Shown here piece by piece: positions 33,498-41,750 of a stretch of DNA of 64,000 nt. Location of the stretch: NCBI RefSeq assembly GCF_002161595.1, contig NZ_NFID01000002.1, positions 62,001-126,000 of the forward strand. The letters run 5' to 3'. The first letter of the stretch is position 1; each line of letters starts with the position of its first letter. Both the position numbers and the translations under genes were made by a program. The notes under the pieces are model-generated. The model was not told the origin of the DNA. It ran no database searches and saw only the letters and a program-made list of their open reading frames with translations. This stretch comes from Gemmiger sp. An50. Its GTDB lineage: Bacteria; Bacillota; Clostridia; Oscillospirales; Ruminococcaceae.

Positions 33498-35249
33498 TCA
33501 TCGCTTGGCCGGCTGTTCCCGCAGGCGTTCCTCGATGCCCTCCTCCGGGGTGATATAGCCGGTCTCATATTTTTCATAGAGCACCATGCCGGGCTTCAGG
33601 TCGCCGGTCTTGCGGATGTTCTTCACCTCGGTGTAGTCCACCGCCACCTTGGCGCCTCCCGCCAGGCTGGAATGCACCACCGCCAGCATGGCCGCTTCGT
33701 TCTGGGTGGTGAGGGGGATGTCTCTGCCCTCGCTCATCACCACGGTATGGCTTCCGGGCGCATCCTTCACATGGAACCACAAATCCTTGCCCCGGGCAGT
33801 GTGCAGGGTGAGCTTGTCGTTCTGCAGGTTGTTTCGACCCACCAGAATCAAAAAGCCGTCCGAAGAGCGGTAACGGTAGAAGTCCGCGGGCTTCTGCTTT
33901 TTGTCCCGGATCTTGTAATACTTCAGATAGCCCTGGCTTTTCAGCTCGGCGCGAATCTCGCCCAGTGCCTGCTCGCCAGTGGCGGTCTCCACCTCGTAGA
34001 GCACAGTGCCCAGGTATTCGATCTCCCGCTCGCCTTCCTCCAGCAGCTTTTTCAGCATCTTGGCTGCGGTCTGCTTTTTCTTGTATTCCTTAAAATACTT
34101 CTGGGCGTTGCCCACGCCGTTCAGCCGGGCGTCCAGCGGAATCTCGATGGTCTGGCCATCGTAGTAGTTCAGCACCTGCACGCTGCGCATGCCCTTGTCC
34201 ACCGCCCAGAGGTTGGCCTGCAGCAGCTCGCCGTACAGCCGCAGCTGGTCGGCCTTGCCGCTCTGGGCCAGCTCTTCCTTTCGGGCGGCCTGCTTGCGGA
34301 TGGCCCGCTCGTGCAGGTTCTTCACAGTCTTGGCCAGATCCTTGCTTTTCTGGCGCAGCCGCTCGGCCCGGTCCTTGGTGGAGTAATAGCCCTCCAGCAT
34401 GGTGCTGAAGCTGTCGTAATGGGTCAGGCGTTGCTCGCCGTACTGGGTCAGGGCGGTGAAGCTGAACTCCACCGGCTTACCGGTCTCATCGCAGGCCAGA
34501 CAGGGCTTGCCGCCCGCCTCATAATCCGCCTTGATGCCGTCGATGGCGGCAATCAGCGCGGTTTTCTCGCTCTCGGTGAGCATATCCGCCTGAGCCGCGC
34601 TCTCTCCCAACGCCCGGAAGGCTGCCTCCCGGCAGACCACCGGACCTACACCGGCACAGCTGCGCATGAGCGCATCCGCCACCGGCAGATCCTTCTGGCA
34701 GGCGGCAGCCACCAGCCCGGCACTGCTCACCGTGAACAGATCCGGCTTGTTGGGCTTCTGGGGCAGAGTGTACGCCAGACCCGGCAGCAGCTGGCGAATC
34801 TGGGAATCCTCGAAATCCACTCGCTTGAGGGCGTCAATGATCCGGCCGTCCTGCACCAGCACCAGGTTGGAATAGCGGCCCATCAGCTCCACCGCCAGGA
34901 TGTTGCGGACCAGATCGCCCATCTCGTTGGTGCACTGGAACTCAAAGAAGACCAGACGGTCGCCCTGCTCCACTCGCAGGTCCACCAGGCGTCCGCCAGT
35001 CAGGTGCTTACGCAGCAGCATGCAGAAGCTGGGCGGCACCGCCGGGTTTTCAAAGGTGTCCTGGGTCAGGCAGGCGCGGGCGGAACCGCTGCGGGCGGAA
35101 AGCAGCAGCTTGAAGGTATCCGTCCGGGTGCGCAGTGTAATGACCACCTCGTCCCGGGTGGGCTCGAAGATCTTGTCGATCTTGGCATCCAGCAGGGTTT
35201 GTTTCAATTCGCGGGCTGCGAGGGCCAGCAATGCGGCATCCAATGCCAT
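33498..35249 (-). CDS. rqcH: NFACT-family ribosome quality control protein RqcH (FbpA/Tae2-like)
   Basis: 583 residues, normal for the family. RqcH binds split 50S-peptidyl-tRNA and adds Ala tails that mark stalled peptides for degradation. Visible are the NFACT-N domain (ALDAALLALAAREL; ILAVELMGRYSNLVLV), a central coiled-coil (about 270-400, Lys/Glu-rich) and the NFACT-R domain near 450-560 with GRNNLQNDKLTLHTARGKDL, WFHVKDAPGSHTVV and VDYTEVKNIRK. Old annotations call it fibronectin-binding protein. The ATG has GAGGTGAGACCC in front. A terminator hairpin sits directly upstream, so expression may depend on read-through. Confidence 0.93.
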   Translation of the reverse strand: MALDAALLALAARELKQTLLDAKIDKIFEPTRDEVVITLRTRTDTFKLLLSARSGSARACLTQDTFENPAVPPSFCMLLRKHLTGGRLVDLRVEQGDRLVFFEFQCTNEMGDLVRNILAVELMGRYSNLVLVQDGRIIDALKRVDFEDSQIRQLLPGLAYTLPQKPNKPDLFTVSSAGLVAAACQKDLPVADALMRSCAGVGPVVCREAAFRALGESAAQADMLTESEKTALIAAIDGIKADYEAGGKPCLACDETGKPVEFSFTALTQYGEQRLTHYDSFSTMLEGYYSTKDRAERLRQKSKDLAKTVKNLHERAIRKQAARKEELAQSGKADQLRLYGELLQANLWAVDKGMRSVQVLNYYDGQTIEIPLDARLNGVGNAQKYFKEYKKKQTAAKMLKKLLEEGEREIEYLGTVLYEVETATGEQALGEIRAELKSQGYLKYYKIRDKKQKPADFYRYRSSDGFLILVGRNNLQNDKLTLHTARGKDLWFHVKDAPGSHTVVMSEGRDIPLTTQNEAAMLAVVHSSLAGGAKVAVDYTEVKNIRKTGDLKPGMVLYEKYETGYITPEEGIEERLREQPAKR

Positions 35250-35266
35250 GGGTCTCACCTCTTTGT

Positions 35267-35300
35267 AAAAAAAGCGGCCGTGCCGGGCGGCACGGCCTGC
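35267..35300 (-). terminator. Terminator between the PH-domain gene and rqcH
   Basis: GGCCGTGCCG-CCC-GGCACGGCC is followed by GCTTTTTTT on the minus strand, 17 bases past the PH gene stop and 18 bases before the rqcH start. Confidence 0.88.
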
Positions 35301-35316
35301 TTGCAGTCAACTTGGT

Positions 35317-35952
35317 TCAATGGCCGCGCAGCGCCGCTTCGGCGGCGTCCACATCGGCCAGACCGGAAAATTCCATCGTGATGTTGCGGTGGCGGGTATG
35401 TCCCTTGTGATAATAGGTTTCCACCTGACCGTTGGAAAGGATCAGGTCGCCGGTCCCATCCTGATAATAGCGCTTTTCCACGCCCTGGATGGAATCCAGC
35501 TCCCAGGAGCTTACCCGTCCCCTGGTCACCACCAGCACCCGCTGATCGGTGATGGCGTAGACGATCTCCTCCGGCTTTGGCCCGCCCACCTGGGGGAACA
35601 ACAGCTTGATGCCCACCAGGATGAACGGAATGCCGAACAACGGGAACAGGATACCGAACAGCCCTGCACCCAGCGTGAGGGTCTGCAGCGCCATCAGCTC
35701 CCAGAAGCAGGCAAAGCCCAGGAAAAATAACGCAAACAGCTTGCCCGCGCCCCGGGGACCGTGCAGCTTTTTCGGGCTGCCGGACCAGAGCAGACGTTCG
35801 CCGGGAGCAATCTGGCGCTTCAGCAACGCCTGAGCACCGCTGGATGCCTCGCGAGACCGAGGCGGTTCCCCGGCTTCCCGCCCGGCTGCGGGCGATTCGC
35901 CAAACATTTCCTCGTTATATCCCACGCTGCTCTTGTCTTGCTCGTTCCACAT
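35317..35952 (-). CDS. PH-domain membrane protein of unknown function
   Basis: 211 residues. Residues 1-50 are polar. PGERLLWSGSPKK (about 50-62) is the usual lead-in of bacterial PH (bPH) domains. Two membrane segments follow (about 70-90 and 97-117), then a PH-like domain: EEIVYAITDQRVLVVTRGRV, SSWELDSIQGVEKRYYQDGT, GDLILSNGQ. I cannot assign a role. It is the last gene of the DUF1858-trmK-Nif3 unit, 18 bp after the Nif3 stop. Confidence 0.75.
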   Translation of the reverse strand: MWNEQDKSSVGYNEEMFGESPAAGREAGEPPRSREASSGAQALLKRQIAPGERLLWSGSPKKLHGPRGAGKLFALFFLGFACFWELMALQTLTLGAGLFGILFPLFGIPFILVGIKLLFPQVGGPKPEEIVYAITDQRVLVVTRGRVSSWELDSIQGVEKRYYQDGTGDLILSNGQVETYYHKGHTRHRNITMEFSGLADVDAAEAALRGH

Positions 35953-35970
35953 GGCAGCTGCTCCTTCCTA

Positions 35971-36717
35971 TTATAAATAAGAAAAGGGGTCCTTGTTGCG
36001 GCGGCTGCAGATCACCCGCAGCCCGTTGAAACGGCGGCTCAGATGATCCGCCAGCACCGGCACGATGGGAAATTCGGTGCTGTAATGCCCGGCCACGATC
36101 AGGCTCAGGCCCATTGCCCGGGCGTCGATGGCATCGTGGTGGCTGGCCTCGCCGGTGAGCAGAGCATCCGCTCCGGTGACAGCCGCGTCCGCCAGCATAC
36201 TGCCGCCGCTTCCGCCAATCAGTGCCAGCCGCCGGATGGGTTTGCCCGCATCTGCCAGCTTCACATGGGCGTTCAGACGGCTCTGGCACAAGGCGGCCAG
36301 CGTCTTTGCGTCGGTGGGCTCCACGCTGCCCACCCGGCCGACCCCCGCTTCACCGAAGGGTTCCGGGTTTTCTACCTCAAACAGCCGGGCCAGCACATCA
36401 TTCACGCCGCCCTCTGCCGCATCCAGATTGGTGTGCATACAGATGGCGGAGATATTTTTCTTCACCAGGCGGAAGGCCACATCCCGCCGGGCAAGGGTGC
36501 GCAGCGGTTTGAAGATCACCGGGTGATGAGCCACGATCAGCTGGCAGCCCTGCAACTCCGCCTCGGCCACCACCTCGTCGGTGATGTCCAGTGCCACCAG
36601 AACGCTGGTCACCTCGGCTCCACAGTCCACCAGCAGGCCCACGTTGTCCCAGCTTTCCGCCAGGTCCTTCGGGGCCAGCTGCTCCAGGCACTCACAGATC
36701 TCACGCACTCTTGCCAT
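35971..36717 (-). CDS. Nif3-like dinuclear metal centre protein (NIF3/YqfO family, GTP cyclohydrolase I type 2-like)
   Basis: 248 residues, the short form without the inserted PII-like domain. Metal-binding residues appear as AESWDNVGLLVD, QLIVAHHPVIFKPL (paired His, about 61), HTNLDAAEGGVND and VAGHYSTEF near the end. The family forms hexameric rings; its reaction is not established. The ATG has GGAGGAAGACCCAAC upstream. The trmK-Nif3 pair occurs next to each other in many Firmicutes. Confidence 0.9.
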   Translation of the reverse strand: MARVREICECLEQLAPKDLAESWDNVGLLVDCGAEVTSVLVALDITDEVVAEAELQGCQLIVAHHPVIFKPLRTLARRDVAFRLVKKNISAICMHTNLDAAEGGVNDVLARLFEVENPEPFGEAGVGRVGSVEPTDAKTLAALCQSRLNAHVKLADAGKPIRRLALIGGSGGSMLADAAVTGADALLTGEASHHDAIDARAMGLSLIVAGHYSTEFPIVPVLADHLSRRFNGLRVICSRRNKDPFSYL

Positions 36718-36740
36718 GTTGGGTCTTCCTCCTTCCTCCT

Positions 36741-37409
36741 TCATCCTTCGCCTTCCAGCTGCCGCAGCAGCTCGTCGGCGCGCCGGGCGGCTTCCGGGTC
36801 CTGTTCCAGCCCGCGCCGGAATTTTTTCAGCCGGTTCAGCTGCTGAGCCCTGTATTCCGCCGCGCCCTGCTGATCCTGGGTCAAGCCCAGCAGGCATTCC
36901 GCGTCGGTGGGCTGCCGGACCGTTCCGGTATACGCCGCGTCCATCACCGCATACCAGCGGTGCGCCGCACACACCAGACGCTCGGCGTTCAGCGAAAAGC
37001 CGTTTTCCCACAGCCAGCGCCGGAGTACCGGGGCCTTGGTGGCTGGGATCAGCACCAACTGGGTGCTCTCGTCCCGCACCCAGGGGGCAGCGGTGAGCAT
37101 TTCGATGGCGGTCTGGGCGCTCACGCCCGCGATCACCACCGCCTGCGCCTCGCCGGGAGCCAGCACGCTCAGTCCGTCGCCCATGCGAAGCTCCACCCGA
37201 TCCAGACAGCCCGCTTCCTCACAGGTCTTTTGGGCTGTGGAAAGGGGTCCGGGGCGAAGATCCGCCGCGATCACCCGCCGGGCACGGCCGGTGCAGGCCA
37301 GATAGGCCGACAGCTTGCCGTGGTCGCAGCCGATGTCCGCGGCGGTATCGCAGGGGCGGACCAGGTCTGCCGCCGCCTGCAGGCGTTCGTCCAGCTTGGG
37401 GGCGATCAT
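36741..37409 (-). CDS. trmK: tRNA (adenine(22)-N(1))-methyltransferase, TrmK family
   Basis: 222 residues. The SAM-binding motif is DTAADIGCDHGKLSAYLA (21-38), followed by RVIAADLRPGPLSTAQ and VELRMGDGLSVL. The family motif AGMGG is replaced by VVIAGVSAQTA, a change at a normally conserved loop. The Clostridia family methylates A22 of tRNA in the D loop. The C-terminus is helical. Its ATG overlaps the DUF1858 stop by 4 bp (ATGA). Confidence 0.87.
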   Translation of the reverse strand: MIAPKLDERLQAAADLVRPCDTAADIGCDHGKLSAYLACTGRARRVIAADLRPGPLSTAQKTCEEAGCLDRVELRMGDGLSVLAPGEAQAVVIAGVSAQTAIEMLTAAPWVRDESTQLVLIPATKAPVLRRWLWENGFSLNAERLVCAAHRWYAVMDAAYTGTVRQPTDAECLLGLTQDQQGAAEYRAQQLNRLKKFRRGLEQDPEAARRADELLRQLEGEG

Positions 37410-37606
37410 TCGTTGCCGAAATGCTTGTTCAGCTTGGCCACCAGCTCGTCGGCATTGGTGCCGTGAACCATGCAGGCCTCCTCAATGGTCTCGCCGCGGG
37501 CAGAGGGGCAGCCCAGGCAGTGCATGCCGATCTCCAGGAAGAAGGGAGCCACGGTGCCGTCGGTATCCAGAATATCGCCGATGATGGTATTTTTGGTAAT
37601 GATCAT
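37406..37606 (-). CDS. DUF1858 domain protein (redox-disulfide small protein)
   Basis: 66 residues, the whole protein is one DUF1858 domain: IITKNTIIGDILDTDGTVAP then FFLEIGMHCLGCPSARGETI with the Cys-x2-Cys pair (about 30-33). Such proteins occur beside or fused to hybrid-cluster proteins and thiol enzymes. A real function is not known. It starts the operon with trmK, Nif3 and the PH gene. Confidence 0.85.
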   Translation of the reverse strand: MIITKNTIIGDILDTDGTVAPFFLEIGMHCLGCPSARGETIEEACMVHGTNADELVAKLNKHFGNE

Positions 37607-37666
37607 GATGTTCGATCTCGCTTTCCTTTATAAACTCGGGCAGCCGCGCAGGCCGCCGGTACTTAT

Positions 37667-37695
37667 ACTATACCCAATTTCTCCATATTTTGCAA
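37667..37695 (-). promoter_or_regulatory. Promoter of the DUF1858-trmK-Nif3-PH operon
   Basis: TTGCAA-N17-TATAGT on the minus strand, about 60 bases upstream of the DUF1858 start. Confidence 0.7.
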
Positions 37696-37698
37696 CCG

Positions 37699-40041
37699 TC
37701 AGGCCCCGCAAAACAGTGCAAAGCTTTCCATTGCAGCGGCTGCGCTGACAAACACCGAGGCCGCGCGAATGCCCCGGCTCACATCCCGCCGGGTGCAGAA
37801 GGCTCCCTGCTCGCCCAACAGCAGCAGGAACAGCGGAAGCACCGGCAGCAGGTAACGGCCCTGGATGCCGAACACAGTGGTTGCATTGATGGGTGTCCAG
37901 ATCAGGGCAGCCGCCACCATGAGCAGCACCACAGACGCCGTCACCAGTCCCATGACCCAGCGAACCGGACGGCTCAGCCGCACCGGCTGTTCGGCCTGGC
38001 GCACCGAAGCGCATACCGGGACCAGCAAAAGAAGAATGGTTAAACTCCAGCTCAGAGCCAGCTTATGCACGATGGGTTCGCCGGGCAGCGCACCCACCAG
38101 TCCCTGCAAATAGACCGGCAGCTGATCCGTCACCGTGTTGGCCAGCAGCTTGATGGTCTGGCTGGGATGGCTGAGCATATAGCCGATGCTGAAGGTGTAG
38201 ATGGATTCGCCGTTGGGCTGAATGCCCGCGGCGATTTCCTCCGGGGTCAGAGTCTGGCCGCTGTTGGCCAGCACCCAGAGCACAGTGGCTCCGCCCGCCA
38301 GCAGGATCAGCCCGCAGGCCCCAAGGGCCGCCCATTTGAACCAGCGTTTGTGATGCAGTTTATACCAGGCAGCCACGCATACCGCCGCCAGAAGCAGCGC
38401 GGGCAATATGGCAAGCTGGATACGCTCGGTATCCACACTGCGCAGCATATACGCCATGGTGGTACCGTTGGCTGCCAGCCAGCCGATCAGAGCTGCCGCG
38501 CATACAAACGCCTTGAAGATGCGGCTGCGCAGCCTGCCGCCCAGGTTTTCCGCCTTCATCGGGAAGACCAATGCAACCATGCCCAGGTAGATCGCCTTGG
38601 CCGGCGCCAGCAGTGCGGCCAGAACCAGCAGTACCGCCTGGCGAACAAAGCTCACCGGCTTATCCTCCGTCATTCCGGCAAAGCACAGAGCTGTGAACAA
38701 AAAGGCCATGCCCAGGACCATGGTATCCGCCGAGAAACTGCCTGCCAGCGAAAGGCCCATGGGCAGCAGCGCCGCCGCGCTGAAAATCTCCTTGCTGCCC
38801 CGGGGCGCGGCGCTCACCGCCAGCGCTGCCAGCGCGGTGTAGGCCGCCACGCTGAACAGCCGTCCCATCAGCAGCATGGGATAAAAGCCCAGACCAATCA
38901 GCCGGGCCAGCAGAATTCCCAGTGCCTGGGGCAGATACTGCACTGCCTGCGGGTTGGCCGGAGCCACCACCTCCACCTCTTTGGTGAGCTGGCCGCTGTT
39001 GCCAAAGCCGCCCGGATGATCCAGGATCTGCTTATAGCCGAACACTCCGATCTCTCCGGAGCGGTCCCGCATGTATCCCGCGTCGCATTCCCGCATGGGA
39101 AGTGTGTAGACCTCGCGGCCCCAGTCGTCGTAATCCACCTGGACGCCGGGCTGCCCCATCATCCGGCTGGCCATAGAATAGCCTCCCGCCAGATGGGTGT
39201 ATTCGTCCGGTCCGGCCATGGGGGGTGTGATCAGCGCCCAGCCCAGACCAAGAACCGCCGCCGCATAGGCCACACAGGCCGGTGCGGACGCCTTTTTCCA
39301 GAAGATCAGCCACCAGGCTCCCATCACCGCCGCAAACAGCACCGCCGCCACCGGAACGCACAGCCACAGACCGATATTTCCGCTGTAGTTGGTGATATAC
39401 TGCAGCGCCGCAGTAGCGCCGCCCTCCGGCTGTACCGTTCCTCCTTCCAGCGGGAAGGCCGGGTTCGCCGCATTGGCACTGATCGCTGCATTCGGGTCCA
39501 GCACCAGAGGGATCTGATTTGCATCCAGTTCTGCCTCCTGGGGCATGGGACCTGTACCATAGATAAGGCCCAGCACATCCTCTGCCGTGGCCGGTTCATA
39601 ATAAATATGAAGGGTATAGTGGGTGGCATCCTTTTCCGGGAAGACCGGCTGCTCAAACACGATGCCCTGGAAGTCCAGCCCCAGAATCTCGGTCATATCC
39701 AGCACCGCGCCGGTCAGCCGCTGGCCGTTTTCGTCCAACAGGTCCACATACAAGGTACCGTGTACCACCCGGTCCAGGCTGGAAAAATACAGCCGCACAC
39801 CGTAAAGCGGGGTATCAGGTCCGGCCAGAATCCCTTGCGTCCATCCCTGGGACGGGTCCGCCGCCAGCATCACCTGGTCCTCGGCGTAATAATCATGCAC
39901 CTGGTAATATTCCGACTGGCCGTTCACCGTGCGAATCACATTGTAGCCGGTCCAGGCCAGGGCCAGCGCCGTGACCGCAGCCACCAGAATACCCGCGGCG
40001 ACCAGCCGCCAGCGCTTGCAAGCTGTTTGGTTCCATGCCAT
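37699..40041 (-). CDS. DUF2142 polytopic membrane protein
   Basis: 780 residues. A first membrane segment (14-34) is followed by an outside domain of about 190 residues, then 10-12 hydrophobic segments from about 215 to 775. The motif PPMAGPDEYTHLAGGYSMAS (about 268-287) is the DUF2142 signature, which resembles the Asp/Glu-containing loop of lipid-linked sugar glycosyltransferases (GT-C type). It may act on cell-surface polymers, but the substrate is unknown. CGGAGG precedes the ATG. It stands alone; its stop is close to the DUF1858 promoter. Confidence 0.82.
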   Translation of the reverse strand: MAWNQTACKRWRLVAAGILVAAVTALALAWTGYNVIRTVNGQSEYYQVHDYYAEDQVMLAADPSQGWTQGILAGPDTPLYGVRLYFSSLDRVVHGTLYVDLLDENGQRLTGAVLDMTEILGLDFQGIVFEQPVFPEKDATHYTLHIYYEPATAEDVLGLIYGTGPMPQEAELDANQIPLVLDPNAAISANAANPAFPLEGGTVQPEGGATAALQYITNYSGNIGLWLCVPVAAVLFAAVMGAWWLIFWKKASAPACVAYAAAVLGLGWALITPPMAGPDEYTHLAGGYSMASRMMGQPGVQVDYDDWGREVYTLPMRECDAGYMRDRSGEIGVFGYKQILDHPGGFGNSGQLTKEVEVVAPANPQAVQYLPQALGILLARLIGLGFYPMLLMGRLFSVAAYTALAALAVSAAPRGSKEIFSAAALLPMGLSLAGSFSADTMVLGMAFLFTALCFAGMTEDKPVSFVRQAVLLVLAALLAPAKAIYLGMVALVFPMKAENLGGRLRSRIFKAFVCAAALIGWLAANGTTMAYMLRSVDTERIQLAILPALLLAAVCVAAWYKLHHKRWFKWAALGACGLILLAGGATVLWVLANSGQTLTPEEIAAGIQPNGESIYTFSIGYMLSHPSQTIKLLANTVTDQLPVYLQGLVGALPGEPIVHKLALSWSLTILLLLVPVCASVRQAEQPVRLSRPVRWVMGLVTASVVLLMVAAALIWTPINATTVFGIQGRYLLPVLPLFLLLLGEQGAFCTRRDVSRGIRAASVFVSAAAAMESFALFCGA

Positions 40042-40171
40042 AACAGGGCTCCTCCGTTTTCCGGCAAAAGGCCGGTTTTGGTTTCAGACAGGGCGCGCCG
40101 CACCTGCCTGCTCTTACATTATTATATATTATATACAGACAGACCGATCAGCACCGTTCTGCCGCCTGTTC

Positions 40172-40200
40172 ATTGTACCGTAAATGCCCTCAAAACACAA
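40172..40200 (-). promoter_or_regulatory. Possible promoter of the DUF2142 gene
   Basis: TTGTGT-N17-TACAAT on the minus strand, about 130 bases upstream of the start. A second A/T-only stretch (TATATAATATATAATAATG, near 40115-40135) could give another -10 box. Confidence 0.45.
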
Positions 40201-40219
40201 GGCCGTGCCCTGCGCACAG

Positions 40220-40249
40220 AAAAAGCCCCCGGCTTTTGCCGGGGGCTTT
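40220..40249 (-). terminator. Terminator after the zinc-ribbon gene
   Basis: A perfect stem AAAGCCCCCGGC/GCCGGGGGCTTT with an AAAA loop is followed by TTTCTG on the minus strand. Confidence 0.88.
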
Positions 40250-40273
40250 GGATCGCAAAGAGACGAAAACGGA

Positions 40274-40552
40274 TCAGCCGTTCTCCTTCATCTTGGCGAA
40301 GCACTCGCTGCAGTATACGGGGCGATCCTCGCGGGGCTGGAAGGGCACGCGAGCAACCTTGCCGCAAGCGGCGCAGGTAGCCTCGAACATTTCGCGGGTG
40401 CCGCGGGTGGCGTTCTTGCGAGCGTCACGGCAGGCCTTGCAGCGCTGGGGCTCGTTCTCAAAGCCACGGCTGGCGTAGAACTCCTGCTCGCCGGCGGTGA
40501 ATACAAACTCCTTACCGCAGTCTTTGCATACCAGGGTCTTATCTTCGTACAT
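40274..40552 (-). CDS. Zinc-ribbon protein (two CxxC-CxxC fingers)
   Basis: 92 residues. Two treble-clef-like fingers: CKDCGKEFVFTAGEQEFYAS with CKAC (9-45), and CAACGKVARVPFQPREDRPV with CSEC (about 60-85). The family ('probable zinc-ribbon domain', zf-trcl/CxxC_CXXC_SSSS type) is common in Clostridia and has no known function; DNA or RNA binding is likely. It has its own terminator and a tRNA-like remnant immediately upstream in its leader. Confidence 0.83.
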   Translation of the reverse strand: MYEDKTLVCKDCGKEFVFTAGEQEFYASRGFENEPQRCKACRDARKNATRGTREMFEATCAACGKVARVPFQPREDRPVYCSECFAKMKENG

Positions 40553-40581
40553 GCTAGATTCTCCTCTGCATTCTGTTTTTT

Positions 40582-40650
40582 TGCCCGCGGAAGGATTTCA
40601 ACCGACACCTTTGGAATTGACCAATGCTCTAAATGTTAAGCTACAGGGGC
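40582..40650 (-). pseudogene. Degenerate tRNA-like sequence (tRNA-Arg-like remnant)
   Basis: 69 nt on the minus strand start GCCCCTGTAGCTTAAC and end CCGCGGGCA. The acceptor ends pair in 6 of 7 positions (GCCCCTG with CGCGGGC). A D stem GCTT/GAGC and an anticodon-like hairpin TTGG-TCAATT-CCAA are present. The D loop lacks GG, the anticodon arm is 3-4 nt short and the T loop reads TTGAAAT with a broken stem. No CCA follows. It looks like a decayed gene of the tRNA-Arg(CCT) kind (inference from general resemblance); chance or another structured leader is the alternative. Confidence 0.5.
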
Positions 40651-40693
40651 ATATATACTTATGGGTCGCCACCCATAATCCAAAAGAAAAACT

Positions 40694-41239
40694 TCAGCCG
40701 CGGGCCTCTTTCAGCTTGCGGCGCAGGCGGGAAAGTGCGTTCTCCACCGATTTGGCACTGCGATTCAGCACCTGAGCGATCTGCTCGTAGCTGCAGCCGT
40801 TCAGGAACAGCTCCAGCACCTCCTGCTCAAAAGGGGAAAGCCGGGTCTGAATGGTCTGCAGAGTATCCTGCAGCTGCTCATTCTGGATGGCCAGCTCCTC
40901 CGGCCCGGGAGCGGTGTTCTCCTCGCTGAGGGGAACGCTCTGGTTGAGCGGACCATGCTTTTTGCGGCCGGCCGCTCGCCTTGCGGTGCGGATTGCATTC
41001 TGGATGCAGCGGCCCGCATAGGTGCCAAACGAGGTTCCTTCTCCGGGGCGGTAGCTTCGGATGGCGGCAAACAAGCCGATGATTCCTTCCTGCACCGCAT
41101 CGTCCAGATCGAGCCCGGGGCAAACCCCTGCGGCCGCATGGCTGCGGATCACTGGCATCATGTGGGCAAGCACAGCGGCCAGCGCAGCTTCCTGCCCTGC
41201 CTTGGCCTGCTCAAGCAATTCTGGAGTGATCTGAGTCAT
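40694..41239 (-). CDS. RNA polymerase sigma-70 family factor (SigH/ECF-like)
   Basis: 181 residues. Region 2 is at about 15-85, with DLDDAVQEGIIGLFAAIRSY and GTSFGTYAGRCIQNAIRTAR, the -10 and core-binding part. Region 4 is at about 125-178, with LSPFEQEVLELFLNGCSYEQ, IAQVLNRSAKSVENALSRLR for the -35 box. The linker between is short (RKKHGPLNQSVPLSEE). Layout and the QEG motif resemble SigH/Spo0H-type factors rather than small ECF factors. The ATG at 41239 is chosen because a promoter covers the longer upstream reading frame; its ribosome binding site is weak. No anti-sigma gene adjoins. Confidence 0.85.
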   Translation of the reverse strand: MTQITPELLEQAKAGQEAALAAVLAHMMPVIRSHAAAGVCPGLDLDDAVQEGIIGLFAAIRSYRPGEGTSFGTYAGRCIQNAIRTARRAAGRKKHGPLNQSVPLSEENTAPGPEELAIQNEQLQDTLQTIQTRLSPFEQEVLELFLNGCSYEQIAQVLNRSAKSVENALSRLRRKLKEARG

Positions 41240-41291
41240 ACGCGGCGACCTGAACCGGCCTATCCGCCGGACCTCTATGTGACATAATAAA

Positions 41292-41320
41292 AGCATACCG
41301 TTTTGCCCAACGTTTGTCAA
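41292..41320 (-). promoter_or_regulatory. Promoter of the sigma factor gene
   Basis: A perfect TTGACA is separated by 17 bases from TATGCT on the minus strand, about 55 bases upstream of the chosen start. The rest of 41321-41750 is AT-rich and holds no gene; I see no convincing promoter for hcp in it. Confidence 0.7.
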
Positions 41321-41750
41321 ATGGGATTATCGACAACTTTTGGAGCAAATTCACAGGCAAATTCACCAATTACCTATCATCTTTGTGCGAGTTGGTAAAC
41401 ACCTTCCTGTTTGTTAACACTGTATCACAGAAAAGTCTTCAGGTCAATGAAAAAATAGTGACAGTTTCCCCGTTTTTATGCATAAAAATCTCAAGTCTCA
41501 CAATGTGATATTCAGAAAACCTGCCTGAATTCTAGGGAATTTCGGTTCCATTCCTGCGCAATATATCTTTATCCGGGGCCGTTCTTTCCATTTGGCATCA
41601 TCAAAATGTTGGATTTCAAACATACATGTTTTCAAAAATGCATTATCATTAGAGCAGCTTTCCGGCAGATAAAGCCTTTTATGCCGGTTGCTTTTTCACT
41701 AAGAACGCTCCGGCGTTCCCTTCATTCCCCATCCATAAGGAGATTTGACC

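Noticed and set aside
32862-35381. 839-codon open frame on the plus strand opposite rqcH
   Set aside because: The minus strand encodes a clear NFACT protein with motifs; the open frame is a by-product of GC-rich third positions.
41321-41750. Rex or Fnr site before hcp
   Set aside because: A TTGTTAACA half-site and an ATCA fragment are visible, but neither forms a full dyad at a promoter position.
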